A DNA stretch of 64,000 nucleotides, taken from NCBI GenBank assembly GCA_013365325.1, contig JABVXV010000279.1, positions 20,115-84,114 on the forward strand. The letters are read 5' to 3'. Source of the DNA: Dipetalonema caudispina (taxonomy: Eukaryota > Nematoda > Chromadorea > Rhabditida > Onchocercidae). The stretch's first letter is position 1. The number at the start of each line of letters is the position of its first letter. Both the position numbers and the translations under genes were made by a program. The notes beneath the pieces were generated by a model, which searched no databases, was not told the DNA's origin, and saw only the letters and a program-made list of their open reading frames with translations. Below, one piece after another: positions 52,989 to 64,000 of this stretch.

Positions 52989-55615
52989 ATGGAGAAATCG
53001 ACAAGGCGATTGTTAGTTGTACGACATGGAGAACGCTGCGATTTTACCTTCAACCAGCAAGGTTTCCTGTTACTGTTCTCCATCGATGAATATTTTCCCA
53101 ATTTGTATGCGGTATTCGTTTCCCTGATTGATTCCAAATAATGGAAAGGGAGAAGTTTCATCATGGTTTTTTCTTTTTGAAAACGAATTATGATAGTGGT
53201 GGTATTTAATTATGCAGTATCAGGAGGAGAATCTCCACCATACATCAAAAAGAAGCAAAAAAAAAAAAAAAAAAAAAAAAGAAAAAATGAAAAGATGTTG
53301 ATATTTTTACCAACTTGCCCCATACTATGATATTTTATAATTTTGCTTTGTGTTTTAGTTTTTATTGGTCAGGTGATAGTAAGGAACTTGTGTTACCAGC
53401 CCAATTCCATCTTGAAAAGACAGTCTAGTTCCCGATTATTCATAATGTCTTCATTCATTTTTAGGAACGAACTGGATAAAACAAGCTTTCGATGCCAATG
53501 GGAAATACAACCCATTTGATTTAAATTTACCGAGAAATCTACCAAAACGTAAAGATGGCTTCAAAATGTTTGAGTCTGATACGCCGCTGACCGAAATGGG
53601 CTATTTGCAGTCGAAACTCACAGGTTTTCCGTTTTTCCCCCTCCTGCTTCATGATTAAATGTTAACATGTGTATTTTGTTTTCGCTATTACTTTACTGTA
53701 TGTATTCCATAGCGGAAACCATGATTTCAAAAAAAAAAAGGAAAAAGTGATATTTTATAACTCACTTGAAAGATTTTTGCTAAATTATTACGTAAATATA
53801 GTTAAGTGTTATTGAAGTACTTCTGTCCTTCATATGATCATTATATCAAAGCTTTGATTAATATTTGCACGGGACTTAACATATAACCTCTTTATCTACT
53901 TTATTAATTTCTTCTCTAAGGCGATTTCCTATAAGATAACGACTGGTTAGGTAGGTCATTTTCGTGAAGTCTGCCTTTTTTGCTGGTTTTTCTAATTTAA
54001 CCGCAGGATTCCTTTCCACTTTTGTTTTTATTATTTCATTTTTTATTTTGTTTTCTCCTACCTGTAATTTCGTCATTTTTTTTCACTTTGTCTTTGATTT
54101 CCGCCGTATTTCAAAGTTATTCTGTTTGTATTTTAGTCATCGCCCTAACAATAACCCATATTTTCATCTCCGGAATTCAAATTTTGCCAAGGTATATGTT
54201 TACTAGTTAGAAAGACTCTTGCATTAACTATTTTCTCAATTTCTGTAGTTCGAGCCAAGATCAGAATAGCTGCAATAGTACGGGATGGGAAAAAGTTTTA
54301 TTTTTGTTTTTTTATTTTAAAATCAGTTTGCTTTTCATATGATCGTGCTTCCATTTCATTAAATCTTTCATTACTTTTTAAGGCAGAGCTTTGCGAGACC
54401 ATGGTGTGAAAGTAGACCATGTTTATTGTTCTGCTGCATTGCGTTGTGTGCAAACTGCTGTTGGCATCATTAAAGGTTTTTTTAAATACTGTTTTTAGAC
54501 ATATAAACTTTGCTAATAAATGGTCAAATAGGAGTAACTGTTGAAGCCGAAATCACTGTTTTCAATTTCTTGATTTGTGATATCAGCACTGGTTTAAACT
54601 TCTTTAAAGCCTTTGTAGGTATGGATAGTCATACACTGAGGATCAACGTTGAACCGGGGCTTTATGAGTGGATGCATTGGTGCCGAAATGGTGTTCCATC
54701 CTGGATGACGCCGGAAGAACTTAGTCATCTTGGTTATCCGATCAACAATTACTATATACCTTTGCTAAAACCGGATGAGCTGTGCATAAATGAAACTCTG
54801 ACCGATTTTTATGAAAGATCCTTTGCACTGGTCCGCAAAATACTCTCCATTCATAGTGAAGGTACAATTTTCACAAAAGGGCACATTATTAGCTTTAAAC
54901 ATTTTCCGAGATTTGATTTTTGGAACACTTTCATTGCAAACAATATTACTTCTACTATATTGAACATTATAAGTAATTTGGGGTATACATAGAACTAAAG
55001 TAAGTTTTTCAAGTACGGAAAATATGGATTTTGCAATTTGTAGTTAGAGTTACTCGATCATTTTACGCCTATAGGAACAATACTTCTGGTGACACATGGT
55101 CCATCAGTAGATGCCTTAACACGACAACTCTGTGGTGGTGCACCAAGAACACCAGAAGATTTCATGTATAAACTCCAACAGATACCATATTTGGCATGTT
55201 TACAAGCAGTGGAACAGTCCATCGATAGTGATAGTAATGGTAGTATCACTAGCAACAGCAGTAGCAATGGTAACACTAGTAAATCATGGAAATTTGATGG
55301 TTCACCAATACCTCCACTCACGCATGCTTCCAATTCTTCATTTGACACAAGGTAAGCAACAAGAATACTGATAAACGAAATTGAAATCTAATGCAAATTA
55401 ATTCAGAACTTGTTACATAAATAAATTGCTGTGAAAATAATAGCTTTGGATTCCTAACCGTGACTGTACTCGTTGAACTGTTTATAGAATTCAAATATTG
55501 TATAATTAAGTTTAAAAGACAAAGAACCTCTGGGTTACAAGAAGGCTTTTTTTTTTTCAGGTTTCTATCTCCTGATTCGCCATACATCATCAGTACTTTC
55601 AATTCAGATCGATAA
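52989..55615 (+). CDS. UBASH3/STS-type histidine phosphatase domain protein
   Basis: Six exons: 52989-53061, 53465-53623, 54383-54475, 54619-54861, 55075-55351 and 55561-55615; 299 residues. It is collinear with the C-terminal phosphoglycerate-mutase-like domain of human UBASH3A/B (STS-1/2): [12 protein letters not shown] (RHGE catalytic histidine), [27 protein letters not shown] (second arginine), [10 protein letters not shown] (acid residue), [14 protein letters not shown] (second histidine) and [10 protein letters not shown]. All catalytic residues are present, so phosphatase activity is likely; the family dephosphorylates tyrosine-phosphorylated kinases in vertebrates. No UBA, SH3 or 2H-phosphodiesterase part precedes it, so it is a stand-alone domain. 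A Ser/Asn-rich loop (55208-55285) interrupts the last conserved block. An ATG at 52929 in the same frame is an alternative start. Confidence 0.9.
53257..53280 (+). repeat. poly-A run (24)
   Basis: Uninterrupted A run in the first intron of the histidine-phosphatase gene. Homopolymer only. Confidence 0.85.
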
Positions 55616-57212
55616 AATCTACACATACATTTTAAACAGTAATTTAATGTAGAGATGTCTTCAAATACAGTTGTAGGTTTTTTTATTTGACAACTTTTCG
55701 TTTTTTTGCTAGCTGTAAGTGAAGGAAAGAAAGATAAAACCTTCAATTATGGTGATCATTTATGAGATTTTGTCTTCGTATAGAAACATAGGCCAAATTT
55801 TCCGATGAATTTTCACATTTTATTGTCCTTGAATTTAATTTGTTTTGGATTACCCATTCTACTCATTTAGGTTATATCTGAGGATCGCTTGATAAAATAA
55901 AGCTTCGTTCAAATGTAATTATTTAAGCAAAAATGGCTTTATCCATCTATGTTTTCGTTAGTTTTATTGAATTATGAAGAGGCAACTTTGTTAAGTAACA
56001 GTCTCACTACTCTAGTGCTAATTATATGCTGAAGTATAAACAGGATCGCATAGTGGTTGTAGAAAAAGATAATGTAAGTCTATGCGTTTCAATGGTTTAT
56101 TGAATGAAGTCGCTGAAGTATTCTTGAATATGATATTGATTTTTTTTTTTTTTTTTTGTTAAAACATTATGGATATTATTGCAACTAGTGCTACTCTTTT
56201 GTATTAATTTATGTGTGTACTGTTCCCTGTCTGGCTTTAAAAAATTTCTATAGAAATAAGCTTTTTTCTTTTCATGTTCAGCTCCAATTATCTGTGATCA
56301 GGATCTGGTTTGGAAGCCAGACATCAATTGATTAGCCGACGTCATGGTTCATTCATGTATAAAATGCAAGCATATTTCTCAAGATTGCGAAGATGCAACT
56401 GTTAACTCTGATCTCATGCAAGCAGGGTGAGCCTCCCCGAGAAATTTAAAATTATTAAATGTCGATTGATATATATATATATAAAATAGTAATGAAACAT
56501 TACACAAGGATTAGAAGGATTTTTAAACTAATACAATAGTAGTTACGGTTAATATATATAGGACGGTATCTGATCGTCTTCGAACGTCTGACTTTCGTTC
56601 TTGATTGATGAAGACATTCTTGGCAAATGCTATTGCAGTCATATGTCTCGCTACGGTCCAAGAATTTTATCTCTCATGCAGCGATAAAAATTTTTTCTAA
56701 TTGTTGGTTTCATCCCAGTAAATTACTTTTTCTTTCGCTGTATTTCCACTATTGGAATTGGATTTGTTCCTTTGAATGACTTCACAGTATACTAAATACA
56801 TTCAGTTCACTCTCAGTGATTTGGTATTCTTGAAGATTCCATCCAGTCGTGAAACGCCCTTTTCACAACGTCTCATGAGGTTATCACGTCGTTGTATGCG
56901 GGCATTATTGTACGCGTTGAACTTCCTTACTTCGGGATTGTTACTTTTAGTCGCTCTGCCTCCAGGTCAGATAGACCACATTTATTGCTTATTAAAACCT
57001 TTTTAGAAACTAGTAGAGCGATCATGCCCTTACTAGGCTGATATTACCAGGTTGCAGGAGTCATAAGGAATCACGTTTGTTTCGGTACATAAAATAGATT
57101 CGTACAAACTACTTGTACATTTCACTTTCCCAATTCTGCACGTCATTTTTGATAGAGAATAATGAATCCCTACCATAAAATCGATTATTTCAGTTATAAT
57201 CTGTAAACAAGG
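55616..57212 (+). other. intergenic region upstream of selenoprotein K
   Basis: About 1.6 kb. It holds a plus-strand exon-like frame (56776-57006) with a hydrophobic stretch CMRALLYALNFLTSGLLLLV, preceded by an acceptor-like CTTCACAG and containing a donor-like CCAG|GTCAGA, but no following exon was found. A poly-T run lies near 56140-56158. The 5' UTR exon of the selenoprotein K gene starts after the acceptor near 57192. Confidence 0.45.
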
Positions 57213-58049
57213 ATGCCATACATCGACTCCAGTAAGTTTTCATGTTCCATGTTTACTTCCGAGTTCATTAATTCGAACTGTTAGCATCCATTACGAGAAT
57301 TCATTTCACTATTTACAACCAGTTGAGCGGAAGACTAACCGAGTCAAGTTAGAAGAGTGAAGGGGAAACTGAGCTGTTCCACAGTCGTTCAGATTTTTCA
57401 AATGAAGTTTATAAGGTTGGCCGTCTCTACCCCTCTGCAATATTGTAACAGAGTCGTAGAGAGTCGTAGAATATGTTGCGACATCACCTAGCATTCTTCA
57501 TTCCCCCTTCCGGATTTCGTTTTAGATGGAAACATCGTGGAATCAAAGAAATCGACATTGAATTTACTCTGGCAGTTCCTCGCATTTTTTTTGTATTTGT
57601 AAGTTTTTGTGGTCTTTTTTGCTCCTTATAATGCGAAACTTTCAGAAGTTTTAATGTAACAGTTGAGACAGTTGATTTTTTTTTCTTACTTCTTTTATTT
57701 GCAGTTTTCGAACACTTTTTGGACCGCTGATTGGTGAAGCGGGAGACAGGCCGACACGACGCAGACATGGTTGGAGTGGTAATGACCGATGGCCTGGAAG
57801 TGGTGGTCCAGGTGGACCTCCAAGAGGTAAAAATTGTTATCATAACAAATATATAGTTGCATTATGCTATAATTTAATCAGCGGATCTTAAATGTTTGAT
57901 GTGTCTCTAAAAATCATTTCGATTATGAACAAACTTTTAATTCGAGTTATATTTTAGGTGGTCGTGACTATGGAACAGGACGACGTCCTATAGGACGTCC
58001 AACATTTTCTTCCGGAATGTCATGCCCTCCAACAGGTGGTGGCAGTTGA
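57213..58049 (+). CDS. selk: selenoprotein K homologue (SELENOK/SelK), possible TGA selenocysteine
   Basis: Four exons: 57213-57231, 57526-57598, 57705-57826 and 57958-58049. The protein has 101 residues before the first TGA (human SELENOK 94). It starts MPYIDSNGNIVESKKST, equivalent to MVYISNGQVLDSR in human, then a membrane segment LLWQFLAFFLYFFRTLFGPL and a Gly/Pro/Arg-rich cytosolic tail, the SELENOK layout. SELENOK is an ER membrane protein that binds p97 and DHHC6 and serves ERAD and protein palmitoylation. The reading frame reaches GGGS then TGA GGT TAA: TGA, one Gly codon, then a stop. Human SELENOK ends GG-Sec-GR, so TGA at 58047-58049 sits where selenocysteine is expected. If it is read through, the CDS ends at 58055 with 103 residues. 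I could not find a convincing SECIS by eye. Confidence 0.9.
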
Positions 58050-58055
58050 GGTTAA
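58047..58055 (+). promoter_or_regulatory. TGA-GGT-TAA end of selk: candidate Sec codon
   Basis: The TGA is followed by one glycine codon and TAA, copying the Sec-Gly ending of SELENOK. The alternative reading is a plain stop that decayed from, or happens to look like, a Sec codon. A SECIS element in the 3' UTR would be needed for decoding. Confidence 0.45.
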
Positions 58056-59418
58056 AGTAAGTCCAGCTGCGATTCAAGCTGGACAAACGATTGTGATCAA
58101 CAAAAGGGCTGTGTGACGTGGATTAGCCAAACTTCGCCAGAGGAGCTTTTCTGCTGATTCCCATTGTTGGTTACTTCCTTGCTATTTCTTGAGTACTTAT
58201 TGAATACCTGTAATATGTCACTGACGTAACATGCATCCTGGTGATAAAGAATGGATGTAAGCTAGAATTTCCATTCCTGAGTGCCACTTATTTATTTCCC
58301 TTCTTCGTCACCTAGTATTCACTGTACTTTAATCCTTTTTATTGCGGTAATGGAGAAGTAAGCTATTAGCTCAGTTGCTCCCGGCTATCTTAGACGTCCG
58401 TATTTCGAGACTGTGTTTTATTTCACGAGACCGTGCATAATTTTCACTGTTCATTTCTACATCCTAATAGTTCTACATGACGTCACGGACTCTCCTTCAA
58501 TCTTTTAGAAAATGTGAAGAAATCATTTGTCATCCCCTCTTTGATGCCGACAAGAACCATTCTCGATGGGAAATCATTACTTTCTTGCGTTCCCTTCTCG
58601 GGACAGTGCAGAAATGTAAGGATAATCAGGCAGTAACTATTCCAATAGTTTGAGGAAAAGTGTGCACTTTAGAGTTCTCATTTTACTGGCATTTTTCCTT
58701 TTTTTTATTCGCTTGTTTCAAATATTTGTACTGCTGGATCTGTATGACTGTGATATTTTTAACAATCTGATAAATTATAACTGTTCCTGACCGAATACTT
58801 CTTGAGCTGAGCTTAAACAATACTCTCGGGAATGTAACACGATATGAACGTATTATAGTGATATAAATTATACTATAGTTCTTTTAATCTTTTTTTTGAT
58901 ACAATATGCATTTCCAACATCACAATGACAATTTAAGTAGACACAACTTTGGTGGGGTGACTTATTTAAATTTTGGAAATTTCTGTATAAAATTATCGAT
59001 ATGGAAGCCAAGTATTGCCGCCACTGATTTTTATAAATAAATCCTGTCACGAACAAAAAATGATTGATTTCTAGTGTTTTAACTTGTTTTAAACAAAAAC
59101 AATGTGTGCGAAAAGATTACCACAGACCGTAATTCCGTTGCCTAATGTAACATTATGTCGATATTGAAGATCAGACACCGTAAGTTCTGTCAACGTGCTG
59201 CTGAAATTAGTCAAGTGTGTATTAATAAAAATTGATTAGAAAGAAGTAATTATGAGAGTCGTAACAGTACTAAACGAAAGTATGCAAGGGACAAGAATGA
59301 TTTGCGTCATCCGGTCACGCGAGTTGTTCCAATAGAAGAACTGCTACATCTAAATCTTGTAAAACCTTCCGTCCTCTCATTGACAAAGTAACTTCAATAT
59401 AAAACAATTATAAAATTC
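58056..59418. other. convergent 3' region of selk and nucb-1
   Basis: About 1.4 kb between two converging genes, presumably both 3' UTRs. Besides the hairpin at 58061-58084, a 7-bp stem pairs 58049+200 bases downstream (58249-58255 with 58270-58276) with a GTGA before it (58241) and TGA after it (58278). No coding exon seen. Confidence 0.5.
58061..58084 (+). other. perfect 8-bp hairpin after selk
   Basis: GTCCAGCT and AGCTGGAC flank an 8-base loop six bases after the TAA of the possible read-through frame. The stem lacks the SECIS quartet and apical AA, so it is not a SECIS by the usual rules; it could be a downstream stem that assists readthrough. Confidence 0.5.
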
Positions 59419-62400
59419 TTAAATGTTAACCTCATTCATTTGATGCTGCTGCACAGGTTGAATAGGCTCAACATGCTGTATTGGAATTTGCTGAGGTTGT
59501 TGTATGTCCATATTACCAAGTTGGTTGTTATGTTCACCAAACCTTTGCACTGGTGCTTGGTCAGGATGATTGATTCGACTGGGAACAGGCGTAGGTGCAG
59601 GTGTCGAGTAAGCGTATTCACCCCATCCTTGTTGTTTTGCATATTCTTTTTCAAAAATTTCCAGTTCTTCCTTGGTATATTGTTCTTTGTCACCAATATC
59701 TTCCCAACCTTGGTCCGGTTTTTCCTCTTGCGCCTCCCTATCCTGAAGTTATATTCAAATTTGAAATATCGGTAACATATAGAAAGAAGTGGTCGAAGCG
59801 TTGTTGGCTTTTCTACAGAAGACTTGAAATACAATAACAAACCGCAAGAAATTCAGCAAGCGAAATACGATGATCACCATTTGTGTCCATCTGTTTCATT
59901 ACATGATCACGCATCCGATACAACTCTTCAAGCCTAAAAAACATAAGAAACTCTTTATTTCTTGTGATTTTTAATTAATTATAAAAAATTCGAATGGTTT
60001 TCACAAAAAGTGCATTGATGGTGGTAAATACAGCTTACTTCCAAACAACAAAAAACTGGTAAAAAGTACAGAAATTTGATTGGTATTTGACAATCTCGTG
60101 TTATGACCACCATATTAATCCTCGTTTTTTAGAGTGCAAAGATTTACCTCTCAACGTCAGAAAAATTATTAAGTTTCTCGATTTCTGGTAAAAAGATGGT
60201 ATTCAACTCATCATAACTCCAGTAACCATCATTATTTCTATCATGCAAACCAAAGAGTGTTGTTGGGTCGTATGCATCTTTATCAAGCTGCAAAATAAAG
60301 TCTCAAATCTGTAGCTTCCTAATGTGTTTCGACCACTAAGAGCAGTAAGAGGTGAAACAAATGAGCTTAAACTAGGTTGTTCTTAAGCAAAGCCTAAACA
60401 GATGTAAAACTACGCTTCAAAATTACTTGTTCGTCAAGAAAGCAGATGCTAGAATGTGTAGTTCCTAAAATTTCAAAATATCTGCAAAGAAAAATCATCA
60501 TCCAGAGTAGTTTGTTATCTTATTTCAATCAATACATACCTTATCAGTATCTTCCCAAACCTTTTTCAGTTGATTACGACTTCCCGGATGCTTTAATGGT
60601 TCATGCTTATTATGCCGCCGCCGCTGCTCCTCCATCTGTTGTATGTACTGCTCTCGTTCCGCTTGCATCATTTGCGCCTGCCTTATGTGTCAAATCCAAC
60701 GTTTTGTTGTAAATAATATTCAAAAGACAAGGAAAGTGTATAAGAAGCCCTTCTATCTTTTAAAGAAAAATGTTCCATGCCTAAACGATACTTACCGACT
60801 GGATTCTTCGCGTCCAAAAAAATGATTCATGAAAGACAAAAGAATCTAATAAACTCGTCCTGCTCAAAAAGCAACCACTGAAGATTTAATAATATAAGAC
60901 GACGCTATTAGTACATTAAAAAACTGGATGCTGTCTTTAAGTTTACTGATATAAGGGTGGGTATAGGCCTACCCAATAGGTAAAAGTTCTAAAGAAATGG
61001 ATTTTCTTCATTTATTCGAAATCATTGTAAAAATAATAAATTGGCGATTACCAATTTATGATTTTCTTCCGCTTTTTTCTTCATTTCATACTGTTTGAAG
61101 TCTTGCTTTCGCTGTTGTTCCAATTCATCCATATCAGCTACTATCTGCAAATAATTATATAATAAATGATTCATAAAATTTCAGCAAAGGATAATAGGAA
61201 GCCAACCTTGACAACAAGTTTGCGTAAATCTTCTTGGCTAAATGTTTCCCAGTTGTTGAAATCCAAGTGCTCTGGTATCTAAAATAACGAAAACATAGTC
61301 GAAAATGATATAGAACTTCCTCAAATTCTCAAATAAAAAACTGTTACCCAATAATTTTCATGATATGCTTCTCTAGTAATTTTCTACATCAAAGATAAGG
61401 AAAATTTATGAACTGACTCAAGATTTTTAGTCAATTTGAGTTACGAAGTACTCATTATACAAATTCCATTTCTAGTAATTATTATCACTTTATGACTTCA
61501 CTACGTCGCAATTTGCACTTTAACATTCCTGTATAACTTTTGATATTTCAACGTATTTTGGTAGTTGAAATATTTAGTGGAAAAGAGTCATCGGAGATGA
61601 GTATGTTGCTAACACCTGTAATTCCGATTGATCACGATGTTTGCCCAATTTCACCGTGTTAGACCTTTTTTCTTATATTCTTTAAAGGAAGAGCCAACGT
61701 CGCCCGAAATCGAATGAAATGTAGTTGAAAGGAGATGTAAGTCAGAGGCTGTCATTTGGGCGTGGTAACTTCCCAAAAATAACGGTTTTAACTACTTGAA
61801 GATATAATAAAAATTGAAAAAGGCATTTGTAAGTTACTATAACACAAAATGGTATCTTTAAATGAATCCTCTCCTCCCTGAACTTTATCATGAACCCTAC
61901 AACGAAAACTGAACCGCCTACTAGAACAATGTTATACATAAGAAACACTACAGAGGAACTAACAGTATTAATATCTGTAAAGTATAACGAGTTTTCTGAG
62001 CTAGTACAAACTGTGAGTAGAACTCCTGTCACTCAATCAGTTTAAAACTACCCCAGAATTGCCTGGTTTGTTTAAAACCCTTTGAAACCCTCTTTCAGAC
62101 AAGCAATCAGAATTCCACAAACTTTGATATTATGAGTAGCACCACCATCTGCATCCAGCTGATCCCTTATTTCTTGTTCCAGACGTTGCAATTCCAATAT
62201 TTTAGCCTTTGCCAGTTGTTCAATAACATGTACTTCTAACTTATCGACCATTTCTGCTATTTTACCACCCTATAAAGGAAATGGTAATTTACCATTCATG
62301 ATACTATGAATGATGATGCACCAGTAGTGAATAGCCAGTAAAAAAAGACAACTGAAAGCAGATATGATCTTCATCAATGAAATTTTACGAAATTACACAG

Positions 62401-63449
62401 GTAAAAAGCATCAAGTTATTGTGCCATCAGATCTTTACGTGCCCAAATCTAGAAGATGATGTCCCAAATTACCGAATGATATCTACGAGAAAAACATTCG
62501 TGCTTGGGCAGCTCGCGAAAAGTTGGGACTATAATGAAAGTGGTAAATCCTGAACATAAATAGTGCAGAACCGCAGTAACCGAACAGTAGCACTTGATAA
62601 GAGTTAATCAAACTAAAATCGGCAGTAATAGTGAACTCAGACATGAATGTTTTCATAATGTAATATAATACAATTTAGTCTCGTTTTAAAAGTTGTAAAC
62701 GCTGAAAAACCTAAATTACAGGTGTCTAGAAGAAAGTTACGTGTATTAATTCACTTTAATAATTAAAATCTTAAACATATCCGAATTGCTTATAGGGTAG
62801 TTCTACCTAAAACTTCAGCTACCTATGGACAGGTAAACAACCACTAAAAAAGGGAGAATGATAATGAAGTAGCAAGAGGAACCCGCATTTCTTCCTGTGT
62901 CATATTTTGCATTGCTTCTTTCCACTGCGGTGTTGCTTGCAAGATACTGAACACGGTTTCCAGATACTTCATATATTTCACATATTTCGTTATCTCTTCT
63001 TTCTAAATTATGAATTCCAATTACGGTTTAAAACAAAATTAACTTCACATAATATGGAGTACTCAAGTCTTCCTCTTCTCAACATTAACAGTTAACTTCC
63101 CCATCAGGAACTGGACATACGCAACGTACTACTCTTTCAAGTAATATTTTATTTCCTCTGTATGTCTGGATTCATCAAGGTAGAATAATTCTCTGTTAAA
63201 AGCTTTCTTATCCCTCTTCCTGAATTTCCGCTTGAAGACGATAATTTAATAGAAGTAATGAAAGTTAGTGAGAGATAAAAATACAGTGGGCATACGTACC
63301 TGTACTTCCTCTCTTTGTCGCTGTTCCTGTTCCCACTTCCGCTGCTTGTCAGCATTCTGCAAATCGTCTGCTGTATCGCGGTTTGGTGGAGCGGCATCTA
63401 TGCATAACGATATTAACGCACAGAACAATAGCAACCACCGCAAAAACAT
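59419..63449 (-). CDS. nucb-1: nucleobindin (NUCB1/2 homologue), Golgi/secretory calcium-binding protein
   Basis: Ten minus-strand exons: 63449-63300, 63002-62883, 62269-62123, 61383-61348, 61278-61207, 61144-61052, 60677-60540, 60287-60148, 59933-59843 and 59742-59419; 436 residues (human NUCB1 461). The start MFLRWLLLFCALISLCIDA is a signal peptide; an in-frame ATG 13 codons upstream (63488) is the alternative. A helical, basic region follows, with KYMKYLETVFSILQATPQW matching the start of the nucleobindin core and PGSRNQLKKVWEDTD matching its pre-EF segment. Two EF-hand loops are intact: DRNNDGYWSYDE and DTNGDHRISLAE, the latter with the non-Gly sixth position also seen in human. The C-terminus has a GWEDIGDKEQYTKEELEIF block and a Gln/Pro-rich tail (QQPQQIPIQHVEPIQPVQQH). 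The family binds calcium and G-alpha proteins in the Golgi lumen and cytosol. The 36-base exon at 61383 is small but fits frame and splice signals. Confidence 0.95.
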
Positions 63450-64000
63450 CAGTGGATTGTTGATCCTTGAAGAAATAAGACAATGCAATGATTCAGCTCA
63501 CTGGAGCGAGAAGCTCCAACTTCAACAACAATTTCTGTTCGATTGACTAATTCAAAATAAGTCAAAGAGATCCAATAAATGGACGATAACATCATTACTG
63601 CTATTGTAACACCTAAATATACTCAACATCTGCAAATAATCATATATGAAAGATGGGGTAATATGATATAATTCACTAAATCAGCTGGATATAGCGAACA
63701 CATCGCGAATTGAGTATAACAAGACTTGAGTCTCAACAGTCGGGTAATTGTCAGACAGTTGGACCAAGGATGATTATTTGCACACGCTAGTATGTAGGTT
63801 AACAAAGTTCAGAATGTCTTAACATCCATCAAGCATTCAATATATGGAACAACAAGAATAGCTGAGGACTAATATGAATATCGGAAATGACCTAATCTTA
63901 CATTAAAAGATATGGAAGATGGGGTAATGTGATATAATTCATATAAATCACTAAATCAACTGAATATAGCGAACTTTTTGTGAGTTGAGTATAACACGAC
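63450..64000. other. upstream region of nucb-1
   Basis: About 550 bases 5' of the nucleobindin start codon, likely promoter and 5' UTR, ending in the diverged direct repeat. No other gene seen. Confidence 0.5.
63644..64000 (+). repeat. diverged direct repeat, two copies
   Basis: A unit of about 82 bases at 63644-63725 (ATATGAAAGATGGGGTAAT ... GAGTATAACAAGAC) recurs at 63910-64000 with roughly 80-85% identity and a 9-12 base insertion near the middle. The second copy touches the window edge, so more copies may follow. Confidence 0.8.

Noticed and set aside
57484..57843. Minus-strand Ser/Lys/Thr-rich frame of 119 codons
   Set aside because: Shadow of selk exons 2 and 3; composition follows from the Gly/Arg-rich sense codons.
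58241..58280. Possible SECIS for selk (GTGA, stem, AA, TGA)
   Set aside because: Only seven contiguous pairs, four unpaired bases on the 5' side of the core and no good lower helix; kept only as a weak candidate inside the Sec finding.
58363..58425. tRNA-like A-box (TAGCTCAGTTG) followed by a TTTCGAGAC B-box-like word
   Set aside because: The D-arm does not close and no acceptor stem can be paired; most likely chance in a 3' UTR.

Overview
The window is about 30% GC, with many short introns that open in GT and close in TTTYAG, long homopolymer runs and gene-poor gaps. Every recognisable gene is an animal gene closest to nematode versions known to me (DCT-1, ARL-3, atlastin, CCDC-186, NUCB-1, a calcium-channel alpha2/delta subunit). 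Gene content and intron style suggest a parasitic roundworm, most likely a filarial or related clade III nematode; the species cannot be told from the sequence. No bacterial, viral or transposon gene was recognised.

Left third (1-24.1 kb). The 5' half of a DDB1 gene lies on the minus strand and runs off the left edge. Divergent to it is a very long voltage-gated calcium channel alpha2/delta gene (plus strand, 5.6-16.3 kb, at least 32 coding exons), whose signal-peptide exon I could not place. After a 4.4 kb gap comes a small plus-strand gene for a ten-cysteine, three-finger-like, single-pass membrane protein (20.7-24.1 kb).

Middle (24-44 kb). Two minus-strand genes follow: ARL-3 (small GTPase of cilia and lipidated-cargo release, 25.1-27.3 kb) and atlastin (ER-fusion GTPase, 30.2-33.9 kb). 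A 6 kb gene-poor stretch holds a GC-rich patch with a canonical G-quadruplex motif. Then comes a plus-strand BNIP3/DCT-1-like mitophagy receptor gene (40.0-41.9 kb, last exon uncertain).

Right third (44-64 kb). CCDC-186 (golgin-like coiled coil of dense-core vesicle maturation), a stand-alone UBASH3-type histidine-phosphatase domain, and a selenoprotein K homologue are on the plus strand. Nucleobindin is on the minus strand, convergent with selenoprotein K. A diverged direct repeat closes the window.

The genes are ordinary housekeeping and neuronal/secretory genes and form no pathway cluster or obvious operon, although alpha2/delta and CCDC-186 both serve neurosecretion and ARL-3, atlastin, SELENOK, nucleobindin and CCDC-186 all act on membranes of the ER/Golgi/cilium. 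I did not find an unmistakable new multi-gene system. The most interesting leads are an in-frame candidate cassette exon inside the channel subunit's VWA domain and a TGA-Gly-TAA ending on the selenoprotein K gene, the same layout that encodes selenocysteine in vertebrate SELENOK.
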